The notes under the pieces were generated by a model, which was not told the DNA's origin, ran no database searches, and saw nothing but the letters and a program-made list of their open reading frames with translations. Of a stretch of 64,000 nucleotides of DNA, positions 15,450 to 23,903 are shown piece after piece; position 1 is the first letter of the stretch; each line of letters starts with the position of its first letter. Source of the DNA: Ammoniphilus sp. YIM 78166 (GTDB taxonomy: Bacteria > Bacillota > Bacilli > Aneurinibacillales > RAOX-1). The position numbers and the translations under genes are program-made. The stretch covers positions 279 through 64,278 of the forward strand of contig NZ_SDLR01000009.1 in NCBI RefSeq assembly GCF_004522215.1, in the 5' to 3' direction.

Positions 15450-17588
15450 ATGGTTCCAAGTTCGTTTGTAAGAAGAGCGCCTGTCTTATCGCTGGATGGT
15501 ACGGGCCATGATGTATGGGAGATCATGTCTCAGCAGCACGAGCCCTACGTCTTTATTACAGACCCCGCCTCCAGCTCGAAAATTATAGCCTACATCCGAA
15601 ACACGGATATGATGGCTTCCCTAGACCATAACATACAGGGGAAGAATGTCAAAGTACGTGAACTCCCCTTGCATACCAAAGTCACCTTTATCCAAAAAGA
15701 AGCGGATATGATCGATTTTTTTAAGGTTTTCGGCGAAGAAGTCGTCATCCTTACCAATCTTCAGGGCGAGGCGGAAGGATACCTGAAGCGGGAAGACATT
15801 TTGTATTTTCTGTTGACGAATCAGTCGACGGGAACCGATTGGATTCGTTCCCTGCTCAACTCAATACCGATGGGGATCGTCATTACGGATACGGAGGGGA
15901 ATATCGAGAATTCAAGCTCCGAGGCCCTTCGCATGATCAGAACCACCCCGGAAGAATTGCGCAAAAAAAGAATCGGAGAAATTCTCGATCAAGAGAAATT
16001 TGACAGCGTGATCAAGCACGGTGAAACCGTGATGAATTATATTATTGTAAACGAACGAATTGGCGTATTAACCGATATCGCTCCCATTCGAGACCAACAT
16101 GGCCAGATTACAGGGAGCCTCATTATTTTGCAAGACCTCCCCTATATTGAAAATCTGGCGATGGAGCTAGAGTACGTCAAGAACTTAAATACGGACTTAC
16201 AAGCCATTCTCTCTTCAATTTACGATGAGATCCTTGTCGTGGATCATAATGGGGTATTACTGCGTTATAGCGGCAATCTGATTCAGGACTTTTGGGAGAC
16301 AGACAAAGAGCAGCTCATTGGAATTAACCTCATGGAACTGGAAAACGAAGGAACCTTCTTTTCCGCCATTGTGAAAATGGTCCTTGAACGTAGGAAAAAG
16401 ATATCTGTTACTCAAGAAAGCCGATCGGGAAAAAATGTGTTAGCGGTAGGCAACCCGATCTTCAATGAAGAAGGAAAGTTAGGAAGAATTGTCATCGCTC
16501 TTCGCGACATAACAGAAACCGTCATGTTAAAAGAAGAATTGATTCAGGTCAAGAAAATGACCGAGCGATATAAAAAAGAACTGGAACAATTGAGGGACCA
16601 AAAAAGCTATAGCCGGAACCGCCAAGTCATTTATGCAAGTGAAAGCATAGAGAAAGTCATGAAGTATATTCAGAAGGTGGCCAACGTCTCCTCCACCGTC
16701 CTGTTAACAGGAGAATCAGGAGTCGGGAAAGAAGTGTTTGCCCGAACCATTCACGAAATGGGACCCCGAAGCACGAAGCCTTTTATTAAAGTGAATTGTG
16801 GCGCCATTCCGGAAGCCCTGCTGGAGAGCGAGCTGTTTGGCTATGAAAAAGGAGCGTTCACAGGCGCCAACGCAAGCGGCAAACCGGGCTACTTTCAAAT
16901 GGCCAATCGCGGGATTCTGTTTTTGGACGAGGTAGGCGAAATGCCTTTGAATCTTCAAGTGAAACTGCTTCGTGTCCTCCAGGAGCGTGAGGTGATTCGG
17001 GTCGGCGGTACTCAAGTCGAAGAAGTCGATGTCCAAATCGTTACAGCAACGAATAAAAATCTGGAAAACATGGTGGAAGAAGGCCTTTTCCGAGAAGACC
17101 TCTTCTATCGCTTGAATGTGATTCCGATACACATTCCTCCCCTCAGAGAAAGACCAGAAGATATACCCCTGTTAAGCTTGCATTTTTTGCAGAAGTTTAA
17201 TGAAAAGTATGAGCGCAATCACCAATTATCCCAAGATGCACTCGATATACTGGAGTCCTATGCCTGGCCTGGCAATGTCCGTCAATTGCAAAATATCATT
17301 GAGCGGATTGTCGTCACCTCGGATCAGGAACTGATAGAGTCTGACGAGATTTCTCCCCTTCTGAAAAAAGTGAAGGGCGATCGCACCCGAAGGATTCATA
17401 AAATCATGCCGTTAAAGGAAGCGACGAAAGCGCTCGAGGAACAGCTAATCAAAATGGCCATGGATGAGTATAAAACCACTTCCATGTCTGCCAAGGTGCT
17501 CGGAGTCAGCCAATCCACGATTAGCAGAAAATACCAAGAAATACAGGAAAAATTAGAACGAGGTGAGTCGATTGGTCTTCCAATTTGA
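15450..17588 (+). CDS. Sigma-54 activator with CBS-like and PAS sensor domains
   Basis: A 712-residue enhancer-binding protein. Residues 1-125 resemble a CBS pair; two PAS domains follow at about 130-235 and 250-360, then a short coiled coil. The AAA+ domain has Walker A GESGVGKE, an intact GAFTGA loop and Walker B ILFLDEVGE. The C-terminal Fis helix-turn-helix ends in TSMSAKVLGVSQSTISRKYQ. The upstream TATAAT at about 15403 suggests housekeeping transcription. It follows patA immediately and is the only full-length activator near the polyamine promoters, so it is the best candidate to bind the TATKCA-N4-TGCATA sites. A metabolite sensed by the PAS or CBS part is likely but unknown. Confidence 0.93.
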   Translation: MVPSSFVRRAPVLSLDGTGHDVWEIMSQQHEPYVFITDPASSSKIIAYIRNTDMMASLDHNIQGKNVKVRELPLHTKVTFIQKEADMIDFFKVFGEEVVILTNLQGEAEGYLKREDILYFLLTNQSTGTDWIRSLLNSIPMGIVITDTEGNIENSSSEALRMIRTTPEELRKKRIGEILDQEKFDSVIKHGETVMNYIIVNERIGVLTDIAPIRDQHGQITGSLIILQDLPYIENLAMELEYVKNLNTDLQAILSSIYDEILVVDHNGVLLRYSGNLIQDFWETDKEQLIGINLMELENEGTFFSAIVKMVLERRKKISVTQESRSGKNVLAVGNPIFNEEGKLGRIVIALRDITETVMLKEELIQVKKMTERYKKELEQLRDQKSYSRNRQVIYASESIEKVMKYIQKVANVSSTVLLTGESGVGKEVFARTIHEMGPRSTKPFIKVNCGAIPEALLESELFGYEKGAFTGANASGKPGYFQMANRGILFLDEVGEMPLNLQVKLLRVLQEREVIRVGGTQVEEVDVQIVTATNKNLENMVEEGLFREDLFYRLNVIPIHIPPLRERPEDIPLLSLHFLQKFNEKYERNHQLSQDALDILESYAWPGNVRQLQNIIERIVVTSDQELIESDEISPLLKKVKGDRTRRIHKIMPLKEATKALEEQLIKMAMDEYKTTSMSAKVLGVSQSTISRKYQEIQEKLERGESIGLPI

Positions 17589-17808
17589 TGTTATTGCTCC
17601 TTTCGAGGGCGTGATTGAAGCGGTCTTTCGTCAAGCAGGAGAAACCGTCGAAGAAGGTGAGCCGCTGTTTATGCTGAAGGCCAACAATCTTGCCCATCCG
17701 ATTCAAGCTCCTGTGACCGGACTCGCGTTGAACATCGAAGTCAACCAGGGGGAGTTTGTCCTAGCCGGAATGATCCTGGCTACGATTACGGAATCAGACC
17801 AAAGTTAA
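17572..17808 (+). CDS. Second orphan biotinyl-lipoyl-like domain protein
   Basis: A 78-residue protein from TTG 17572 (81 residues if GTG 17563 is used). AGGTGAG before the TTG favours the shorter form. It has two hammerhead halves, IAPFEGVIEAVFRQAGETVEEGEPLFML and IQAPVTGLALNIEVNQGEFVLAGMILATI split by KANNLAHP. Aligned to biotinyl domains, the AMKM turn becomes roughly KANNL, so the modified lysine position is Asn. It overlaps the end of the sigma-54 activator gene and so is co-expressed with it. A paralogue of matching length is at 7369-7614. A ligand-binding or scaffolding role next to the activator is speculation. Confidence 0.72.
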   Translation: MVFQFDVIAPFEGVIEAVFRQAGETVEEGEPLFMLKANNLAHPIQAPVTGLALNIEVNQGEFVLAGMILATITESDQS

Positions 17809-17822
17809 AAACTACAGCTCAT

Positions 17823-17857
17823 AGACCCATCCTATCATTTAGGAGGGTCTTTTTTTA
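17823..17857 (+). terminator. Terminator after the activator operon
   Basis: AGACCCATCCTA/TAGGAGGGTCT stem followed by seven T. Confidence 0.9.
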
Positions 17858-18128
17858 TTAATAAAAAGCCCTGACCGATTGTTGGCGAGTTCCGTTACAA
17901 GGTGCAAAATTGATATTCACATGTTTTTTCGAGCGTCGATTCGCAAATGGAATCACCTTTTCTTTGTCTTGTTGTACATGGCTTTATCACTAAATCACAA
18001 TAGAAATAACAGGGTAATTCACAGGATATTTTAAAGATGTCCATAAGCTATTGAACAGCGTGACATGTGAATTGGAGTGTGATTTATTCTAACGGGTGTC
18101 GATAGTTGAATTCCGCAAACAAAATTAA
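17858..18128. other. Gene-free stretch before the toxin-antitoxin pair
   Basis: No open reading frame with a ribosome binding site and no clear promoter. It marks the change from the catabolic cluster to an accessory island. Confidence 0.5.
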
Positions 18129-18173
18129 AAGAAGGACTTCTTCTAATATAGCCAATATAGAAAGTCCTTCTTT
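18129..18173. terminator. Hairpin downstream of the PIN toxin gene
   Basis: AAGAAGGACTT and AAGTCCTTCTT pair around a 23-base loop, with A/T flanks suited to termination of the minus-strand toxin gene. Confidence 0.7.
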
Positions 18174-18191
18174 ATTATTTAACTGCCATCC

Positions 18192-18593
18192 TCATTTAGG
18201 AGTAAAGCTATTTATCCCCATTCTCTCAAAATCCTTCGTATTAAAAGTGGCTACTTGTTCACCTAAATGTTCCGCTTTTGAAGATAAATAGGCATCAGCA
18301 AAATCCACCTTATGGTAAGCAAAGTTAGACATAGCAGTGAGCAGAATTTCTTTATGATCGACCTCGCAAAACTCAATCAGTTTGGTTAACCATTCAGCAA
18401 TTTCTTCCCTCGAATATTCGTAGTATTTTCCACTTAAAACATACACACATTCAGCGACTACGATCGGATCGAGTATTAAGGTCACTTCATGGTTCGTCAT
18501 TCGCTCAAATAAGTTTCGAGCTTTTGGAGAATGTTCGAGGTGATCGTTTGCTAGAAAACGGATAATGACATTGGTATCTAAAATCAGTTTCAC
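18192..18593 (-). CDS. PIN-domain toxin (VapC-like)
   Basis: A 133-residue PIN-domain ribonuclease. The acidic residues expected for metal binding are visible in ILDTNVIIRF, in the acidic helix near VAECVYVLS and in KVDFADAYL, with the closing ATFNTKDFERM. Its ATG overlaps the antitoxin stop (ATGA), the normal layout of a toxin-antitoxin operon. RNA cleavage is the family activity; the target cannot be predicted. Confidence 0.88.
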   Translation of the reverse strand: MKLILDTNVIIRFLANDHLEHSPKARNLFERMTNHEVTLILDPIVVAECVYVLSGKYYEYSREEIAEWLTKLIEFCEVDHKEILLTAMSNFAYHKVDFADAYLSSKAEHLGEQVATFNTKDFERMGINSFTPK

Positions 18594-18865
18594 AGAACAT
18601 CCTTCTCCTTCATCCTCTGTTCCGATCTTTCTTCGAGAGAATTATTGCGTACCTTTATAAAATCTGAGGTATCTTGTTTAGGTTTTGCTACACCGAACAG
18701 ATCAAGGATTGCTTTCTTTTTCACGACCTCGAATTTGGTTTCCCCGTTTTCATCAATAATAAAACGTATGTTATCCCCTTCCTCAATTCCTAACGTCTTA
18801 CGAATTTCCAACGGGATGACGACTTGACCTTTGCTCGATATCTTACTTGCGGAAGTAACCATCAT
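18590..18865 (-). CDS. AbrB/MazE-type antitoxin
   Basis: A 91-residue protein with a SpoVT-AbrB DNA-binding swapped hairpin at residues 5-50 (SKISSKGQVVIPLEIRKTLGI) and a charged C-terminal tail that would bind the PIN toxin encoded directly downstream. It is expected to neutralise the toxin and repress its own promoter. Confidence 0.88.
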   Translation of the reverse strand: MMVTSASKISSKGQVVIPLEIRKTLGIEEGDNIRFIIDENGETKFEVVKKKAILDLFGVAKPKQDTSDFIKVRNNSLEERSEQRMKEKDVL

Positions 18866-18976
18866 AGTTCACCCTTACCCATATTATATTTCTTACTTTT
18901 ATTTTAGTCTTACCCCGGTAAAAAGTAAAGGTAAGCTGAGCACCTCTCTATGTTCCGATGTAGAGTATCGTGGACA

Positions 18977-18995
18977 ACCACCCGAAGGGGGTGGT
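18977..18995. repeat. Short perfect hairpin in a gene-free stretch
   Basis: ACCACCC/GGGTGGT stem in the 390-bp spacer 18866-19255. ACGGGTGGT recurs at about 19029. Nothing else was recognised there apart from the dispersed hairpin repeat at 19114. Confidence 0.4.
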
Positions 18996-19113
18996 ACTGC
19001 CCCACTAATACAAATAACATTTATTGTAACGGGTGGTTGAAAACCTCCAATTTCTGCTGATCGAAAACATGTAATACAGAGATAAAGTTAATGATTCTAT
19101 TGTGCTAGCGGGA

Positions 19114-19155
19114 TTCGATAGCAGGGGAACGGAATCGGCATCCATCCCCTGCTTC
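19114..19155. repeat. Dispersed hairpin repeat, copy A
   Basis: AGCAGGGGA and TCCCCTGCT enclose ACGGAATCGGCATCCA. The same arrangement recurs at 21230-21272 (copy B), and its left flank at 23048-23067 (copy C). Confidence 0.65.
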
Positions 19156-19255
19156 GTTGTCACACCTTAGAATAATTGCATTGTAATAGTTTGAAACCTT
19201 CGAAGTAAAAGTATCGTCTTTATGTTTAGAACAAATATTCGAGGTGATAAATTCT

Positions 19256-19594
19256 ATGTTTAGATTGTTACTAGGTGTCCTATTAGCGATTTCTGTTTTA
19301 TCTGGATGCTCCCAACAAAATGGAACAGCATCTTATCCTAGTGTTGTTATCTGGAATAACACGCAATATGGTTTATCAGTTGAGGAAGTTCCAAGTCAAC
19401 AAATTGGAAAGCAAATTGGCGAAGTCATGAAAAACTCTCATCCGATGCCTAAAGAGAATAACGAAGCTAATGACACCTCCGTTGGCAGTAAATTATACGA
19501 AATCTCAGGAAAAGACTCAGAAGATGCAATTGCAGTCGAAAGGGACGGAAAGTATTTGTTAGCAACGAAAAACGGACTCTTAAATAACAAGTAG
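19256..19594 (+). CDS. Small predicted lipoprotein
   Basis: A 112-residue protein with a signal sequence of about 16 residues ending in the lipobox LSGC, then a hydrophilic mature part (for example VVIWNNTQYGLS and DAIAVERDGKYLLATK). The ATG at 19256 follows GAGGTGA at normal spacing. The mature part ends with a short extracellular-type repeat seen in small Bacillus lipoproteins, but I recognise no family. It sits between the toxin-antitoxin pair and the IS110 element. Confidence 0.7.
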   Translation: MFRLLLGVLLAISVLSGCSQQNGTASYPSVVIWNNTQYGLSVEEVPSQQIGKQIGEVMKNSHPMPKENNEANDTSVGSKLYEISGKDSEDAIAVERDGKYLLATKNGLLNNK

Positions 19595-19684
19595 TTATTT
19601 CGCTAAACCAGCTAATAGTTTGTCAACATTTTTCATTAAAATATAAATTTCAGTCGTGCTATACTAAAAATGCACATACCAAAT

Positions 19685-19713
19685 AACCTTCCAACACCTC
19701 TATGGAAGGTTTT
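19685..19713. terminator. Hairpin at the 3' side of the IS110 transposase
   Basis: AACCTTCCA/TGGAAGGTT stem flanked by T on the plus strand, just beyond the transposase stop. Confidence 0.65.
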
Positions 19714-19737
19714 GTTGTATATGGTTTTTTCATTTAA

Positions 19738-20973
19738 TTAGGTTAAATCTTGGAAAGCGGTTCTGTTTTTTAGAATAGCATATATCCAATGGAGCAGCTT
19801 ATTTACACAAGCGATCACGGCTACTCTAAAAGGTTTACCTTCGTTTCGTTTCTTGTCGTAATACTCCCTTAATCTCTTGTTACGGGGGATAATCTCGTCA
19901 CCTTGTTTCTTCTTACGAGAGTCCCGAATGGCACAACGAACAGCCATATACAGCGCGTGCCGTAATTGACTAGATCCTCGTTTTGTAATCTTTGTGATCG
20001 TCGCTTTGAATTTACCCGATTCAAATACTTCTGGATCTACACCAGCGAATGCTACTAGTTTTTTAGGGTGATTAAACCGATCGATTTCCCCGATCTCAGA
20101 GATAATCGTTGCCGCGATCTTTTCTCCAATACCGGGGATCGTTTGGATAATCCCATATTCTTCAATCTCTTTAGCAAGAGCATCTATCTGTTTTTCTAAT
20201 TTCGATAGGTGCTTTTGGTATTGAAGAATCATCTCAACAGACATTTGCAGTGTAAAGATAAGACTTTGATATAAGTTCCTTTGAAATGGATTACGAGAAG
20301 CTGCTGCCATTAGAGCACTGGCTTTTTCTCTAGCCCACTTCTCTGAACGACTGATACATAACGATGCGATTTTATCTGCTACTTGAGCTTCTCCAGCATG
20401 AATAACAGCTTCTGAAGTCGGAAACTCCAACAGAGTAAGAAGAGAAACTTTAGAGTATAAGTCCCCGAATATTCCACGGTACTCCGGAAACACCTGATCG
20501 AGAATAGCATGGAATTGTAGCTTTGTTTGAGAACTAATCCCTGATAAACTTTCGTGTTGGCGAGTTAAATGGCGTAGGTTGAGTAATTGGATTCCACGTT
20601 TCTTATAGGGTTCCAACTCTTCCTTGTAGTAAAGCTCACAGAGGTGGTAAGCGTCTATGGCATCTGTTTTGACCTTACGTAAACTTGAACTTTTGGCTCT
20701 GTAAGCAATTAAAGGATTAACGACAATATATACATACTGATGCTCATCCAAAAACTGAACAATCGGTGTTTGATAGTGACCCGTAGACTCTAAGACAATC
20801 GAAGGTTTTACTCTAGTAAGTTTCTCAATCTCTACTAGAAACTGAAGGAAGTGATCCAATCCTTCTAGGTCATGAATAATTTTAAAGCTATGTTTATAAG
20901 GTTTCCCCTTATCTAAAAAAGCTTGAACCTGACTTTCCCCTTTGGCAATATCCAGACCAACGACTGGATTCAT
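19738..20973 (-). CDS. IS110-family transposase (DEDD recombinase)
   Basis: A 411-residue IS110-type recombinase. The N-terminal DEDD/RuvC-like part shows Asp8 (VGLDIAKG), Glu in VLESTGHYQ and the Asp pair in KTDAIDAYHL. The C-terminal Tnp20 part shows TIPGIGEKIAATIISEIGEI, AGVDPEVFESGKF and TKRGSSQLRHALY with the serine nucleophile. Length is normal and no internal stop is seen, so it is probably active. No terminal inverted repeats were found, as is usual for IS110. The long non-coding stretch upstream of the start (20974-21180) is where IS110-group elements encode their bridge RNA. Confidence 0.95.
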   Translation of the reverse strand: MNPVVGLDIAKGESQVQAFLDKGKPYKHSFKIIHDLEGLDHFLQFLVEIEKLTRVKPSIVLESTGHYQTPIVQFLDEHQYVYIVVNPLIAYRAKSSSLRKVKTDAIDAYHLCELYYKEELEPYKKRGIQLLNLRHLTRQHESLSGISSQTKLQFHAILDQVFPEYRGIFGDLYSKVSLLTLLEFPTSEAVIHAGEAQVADKIASLCISRSEKWAREKASALMAAASRNPFQRNLYQSLIFTLQMSVEMILQYQKHLSKLEKQIDALAKEIEEYGIIQTIPGIGEKIAATIISEIGEIDRFNHPKKLVAFAGVDPEVFESGKFKATITKITKRGSSQLRHALYMAVRCAIRDSRKKKQGDEIIPRNKRLREYYDKKRNEGKPFRVAVIACVNKLLHWIYAILKNRTAFQDLT

Positions 20974-21180
20974 ATTTTATCTCCTCCCATAAAAGTGATT
21001 GCCGGTAACCCCTAATTCCTTCTTGTAGTGTCATAGGTTCGCTTGTTATGCGGGATCCCACTCCCAACCAGCCTGAATCATGTTTCTACAAGTAGGGGGC
21101 GAACGGTTTAGCTAACGGGGTCTTTGCCCCACGGGATCGGTCGTTCTGCCCCGGCTACCGTATTAATAAACCCTCTTAAA
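20974..21180 (-). ncRNA. Candidate IS110 bridge RNA region
   Basis: The 207 bp before the transposase start are non-coding, GC-richer than the surroundings and full of stems, for example GGGGCAAAGACCCC (about 21119-21132) and a CTTGTAG/CTACAAG pair spaced about 70 bases apart. IS110-group elements express a bridge RNA from this position that pairs with target and donor DNA. Position and structure support the call; the exact loops were not resolved. Confidence 0.45.
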
Positions 21181-21188
21181 TAAAAAAG

Positions 21189-21212
21189 GTCAACCAGAAA
21201 AAACTGGCTGAC
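21189..21212 (-). terminator. Hairpin upstream of the IS element
   Basis: GTCAACCAG and CTGGCTGAC form a stem with one mismatch. On the minus strand it is followed by a T-rich tract. Confidence 0.55.
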
Positions 21213-21229
21213 TTCATAATACGAACGGA

Positions 21230-21272
21230 GATCGATAGCGGGGAACGAGATCGCGGCATCCTTCCCCTGCTT
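21230..21272. repeat. Dispersed hairpin repeat, copy B
   Basis: AGCGGGGAA and TTCCCCTGCT enclose CGAGATCGCGGCATCC, parallel to copy A. The preceding ACGAACGGAGATCGATAGCG (21221-21240) matches copy C at 18 of 20 positions. Confidence 0.65.
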
Positions 21273-21499
21273 TTTGCTGCGAAAGGGTAGAATGGTGGAA
21301 CAAAACGATAAAAAGCCTAACCATTAGGTCAGGCAGTATGTCATCGCTGTTTCTGGGTGATGGACTTGGCTGTTAGAAGGGCATGCGGAAAAAAAGGCGA
21401 AGCAATATCCACCAAATTATCCCAATGTAGTACACGTATTCTCCACACAGCCCTTAGTGATTTTCGCTCCCATGTCTCAACGGGTCAAAGCCCTTTCAT

Positions 21500-21780
21500 T
21501 CCTTCGTTACATCTATCTAAAGGGTGGAGGTCGGTCTTTCGTTTTACTTAATGCAATTTGTCCTTTCCATTTACCTGAACTTGGCTTCCGTAAAATTGAG
21601 TCCTGCGTGACGCAATATAGAATTCCCCATGAGCAAAGCCGCTTAAATCGCCTGATTCTCCTAAAATTCCTGCTAGTGAAATAATGTTAATCCCTTTGAT
21701 AGTAAGCATTTTCTTTGCGAATGGTATGCGATTAAGCACGGATTTAAACTCTACCTCGACTTTGATGAAATAAATTAGCC
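21500..21780 (-). pseudogene. IS110-family transposase remnant
   Basis: On the minus strand the frame at 21548-21739 reads PFAKKMLTIKGINIISLAGI and ESGDLSGFAHG, the Tnp20 region of IS110-type transposases. It then shifts frame, and AGLNFTEAKF followed by WKGQIALSKTK continues the expected AGLN...KG...SK series in two other frames. The N-terminal domain is absent. It is a decayed, internally frameshifted fragment unrelated in detail to the intact copy at 19738. The flank 21273-21500 holds nothing recognisable. Confidence 0.65.
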
Positions 21781-21807
21781 TCGTAGAAAAACAAGCGGTT
21801 TTTGTAG

Positions 21808-22254
21808 TTATTTTAATGTGTCAGTCAACGGGTTAAACTGTTTGATCTTTTGTATTGATAGATTCAAACTGTAGTTCCCATGATCGAGAAGGTGATTAAG
21901 AAAGAGATTCAATTGATCTTGGGATTTAACTTTTATTTTTAAATGGTAACAGCCTTCCCCAGATATCCGGTGAGCTTCAACTACCTCATTTCGATCATTA
22001 ATAAAACGAATAAACGAATCATGATTTGCTGTTTTCATATGAACAATGACAAAGGCTGTATAAGAAAATCCTAATTTCATTTCATCGATTATTAAGGAGT
22101 AGGCTTTAATTACTCCACTTTCCTCAAGTTTTTTAATACGATTTCCTACTGCTTGTCCAGTCATATGTATTTGTTCCCCCAAGTCTTTCCATTGGATGCG
22201 TGAATTTTCGGTTAGTAGTCGGAGGATCTGAAAATCAATTTTATCAAGTTGCAT
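21808..22254 (-). CDS. Lrp/AsnC-family transcriptional regulator
   Basis: A 148-residue regulator. It has an N-terminal winged helix-turn-helix (LDKIDFQILRLLTENSRIQWKDLGEQI) and a C-terminal RAM/ACT-like ligand domain (VVEAHRISGEGCYHLKIKVKS). The ATG at 22254 has AAAGGAA at good spacing; the longer frame from 22272 does not. It is divergent from the isochorismatase-type hydrolase gene at 22371 across a 116-bp AT-rich spacer, and so probably controls it. Confidence 0.9.
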   Translation of the reverse strand: MQLDKIDFQILRLLTENSRIQWKDLGEQIHMTGQAVGNRIKKLEESGVIKAYSLIIDEMKLGFSYTAFVIVHMKTANHDSFIRFINDRNEVVEAHRISGEGCYHLKIKVKSQDQLNLFLNHLLDHGNYSLNLSIQKIKQFNPLTDTLK

Positions 22255-22370
22255 ATAAATTCCTTTCGCCATGAAATTATTTTATATAAAAGTGTTTCAT
22301 CAAACCATCGATCAAAATCAAGATATTATTTATTATTTTATTATAATTTAATTTTGATGAGGTGAAAAAA

Positions 22371-22946
22371 ATGAGTGTAGCTTTGATCTTAGTTGATATT
22401 CAAAATGACTATTTTCCGAATGGTAAGATGGAATTAAGCAATCCTGTTACAGCAGCAGCTAATGCTGCTAAAGTTCTTGAATGGTTTAGACAGAATAACA
22501 AAGATAATATTTTTCATGTCCAGCATATCGCAAGTGAAGCAGGGTTAGGCTTCTTTCTTCCAAACACGGAGGGAGCAGAAATCAATGAGTCTGTTTTACC
22601 ATTAGAACACGAAAGTGTTATCATAAAACATGCGCCTAACAGCTTTTTCAAGACGGAATTAGAAAGCAAATTAAAAGAAAACGGAGTGACCAAGCTAGTG
22701 ATTTGCGGTATGATGACGCATATGTGCATTGATGCCACAGTCAGAGCCGCAGTGGAGCTAGGTTTTGAATGTACATTGATTGAAAATGCATGTGCGACAA
22801 AGGACTTAGTTTATCAAGATAGGGTCGTCGCGGCTGAACAGGTGCATTACGCCTTCATTAGTGCACTTAATGGAATATATGCCAATGTAGTTTCAACCGA
22901 GGATCTCTTGCAAAAAGAGTCTAATACGATCTTCAACAACAACTAA
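22371..22946 (+). CDS. Isochorismatase-family cysteine hydrolase
   Basis: A 191-residue hydrolase. The triad is visible as Asp in LILVDIQNDYF, Lys in VIIKHAPNSFF and Cys in MMTHMCIDATVRAA, with the expected cis-peptide segment just before the Cys. Related enzymes hydrolyse nicotinamide, ureidoacrylate or biuret; the substrate is not determined here. The ATG at 22371 follows GAGGTGA. It is regulated most likely by the divergent Lrp protein. The setting among amide-releasing enzymes would fit an amidase. Confidence 0.88.
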   Translation: MSVALILVDIQNDYFPNGKMELSNPVTAAANAAKVLEWFRQNNKDNIFHVQHIASEAGLGFFLPNTEGAEINESVLPLEHESVIIKHAPNSFFKTELESKLKENGVTKLVICGMMTHMCIDATVRAAVELGFECTLIENACATKDLVYQDRVVAAEQVHYAFISALNGIYANVVSTEDLLQKESNTIFNNN

Positions 22947-22978
22947 TTTTATATGCGGATAATCTGACTTTCACAAAA

Positions 22979-23010
22979 CAAGAACCCTTCTTTCGAAAGA
23001 AGGGTTCTTG
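22979..23010. terminator. Perfect palindromic hairpin after the hydrolase gene
   Basis: AAGAACCCTTCTTTC and GAAAGAAGGGTTCTT form a perfect inverted repeat with no loop excess, 33 bp after the stop codon. Confidence 0.8.
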
Positions 23011-23047
23011 TCAATTGCACATCCGTCGCTTAGAATCAAGTTATTGA

Positions 23048-23067
23048 GCGAACGGGGATCGATAGCG
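23048..23067. repeat. Dispersed repeat, copy C (partial)
   Basis: GCGAACGGGGATCGATAGCG matches 18 of 20 positions of the flank of copy B. The rest of the hairpin has diverged and pairs as GTAG/CTAC instead. Confidence 0.5.
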
Positions 23068-23116
23068 TAGGAGTGGCTTTTTAAAGCTACGGCAATTCCA
23101 TAAGCTGTCTATTGGT

Positions 23117-23617
23117 TTAGTCAGCCTCTTTACTTTTCCATTCTTCCCATCTGTGCGTATATTTCTGTAAGATCCCATTCGGTCTAAAATGGTCGCCCGT
23201 CTTAATGATAAGGCGAATTTTCCGCATTTGTTCCTCAAAGCCTTTATATCCTGAGACTTTATCGGCATAGATTGCATTCATCAAAACGAAATGGGGTGAC
23301 GGATATTTTTCGGTTAAGAACGAAAGAGACGTCTCAATCGGCGTGTACTTTTTTCTCTTTCCTTCCCACTGGTCAATAGTTGCTGGCATTTCATGCGTAC
23401 TTTCTTGAAGAAGTTCGAATAAAAAGTCCACTCTTTTAAAATACGGTCTCGATACAGAGATATTCATTCGTCTTAATGTTTCTTCATGCTGTGGATAAAA
23501 AACAACTTGGGAAAAGCCCCGTTTCTCCGAGTAATTAAATATTTCATGTATTTCTTCCTCTGTGACTAATTCGAATGTATCGAATACAAAAAGTGTACCT
23601 TTCGCGTTTTGCAACAT
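23117..23617 (-). CDS. Hypothetical protein (166 aa)
   Basis: A 166-residue soluble protein with GGGGGCGTGA before its ATG. It opens with a beta-strand-rich TLFVFDTFELV, continues with alternating helices, and has a basic stretch WEGKRKKY. No signal peptide or membrane segment. I recognise no family. It is isolated between the accessory island and the amidohydrolase gene. Confidence 0.6.
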   Translation of the reverse strand: MLQNAKGTLFVFDTFELVTEEEIHEIFNYSEKRGFSQVVFYPQHEETLRRMNISVSRPYFKRVDFLFELLQESTHEMPATIDQWEGKRKKYTPIETSLSFLTEKYPSPHFVLMNAIYADKVSGYKGFEEQMRKIRLIIKTGDHFRPNGILQKYTHRWEEWKSKEAD

Positions 23618-23765
23618 TCACGCCCCCTTTACTTTAAAGTATGCACAAAAAACATATATATTGGAAAAGAAAAAGGATGTTCATTCTCCGTAAGCAAAAT
23701 TTCAGTTTTATTGAAATCATGTGTTGTCGATTATTTATTGATAGTTAAATAACATAGATAAAATT

Positions 23766-23814
23766 AAAGCAGAACTCCTTCCAACATAACAGTTTGAGAG
23801 AAGTCCTGCTTTTG
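23766..23814. terminator. Hairpin in the spacer before the amidohydrolase
   Basis: AAAGCAG and CTGCTTT pair over a 30-base loop with T/A flanks; rho-independent in appearance but weak. Confidence 0.45.
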
Positions 23815-23903
23815 TGATTTTAACAACGAATTATGATGTGATGTGAATCCCCTTGCTTGCACCACTAAACGGAACCCGTTAGCCGTTTGTCAGGACCTCT
23901 AGC

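Larger units (their letters stand above)
19600..21180 (-). mobile_element. IS110-family insertion sequence (ends approximate)
   Basis: The transposase gene plus flanking non-coding sequence on both sides. Both ends are estimates because IS110 elements lack inverted repeats and a clear target duplication. The left end carries the structured leader; the right end carries the hairpin at 19685. Confidence 0.6.

Noticed and set aside
18977..18995. IS200/IS605-type end
   Set aside because: Only a short hairpin is present, with no tnpA or tnpB gene nearby.
21357..21739. New small genes in the IS110-relic region
   Set aside because: Frames on the plus strand have no ribosome binding site and lie over a decayed transposase on the other strand.
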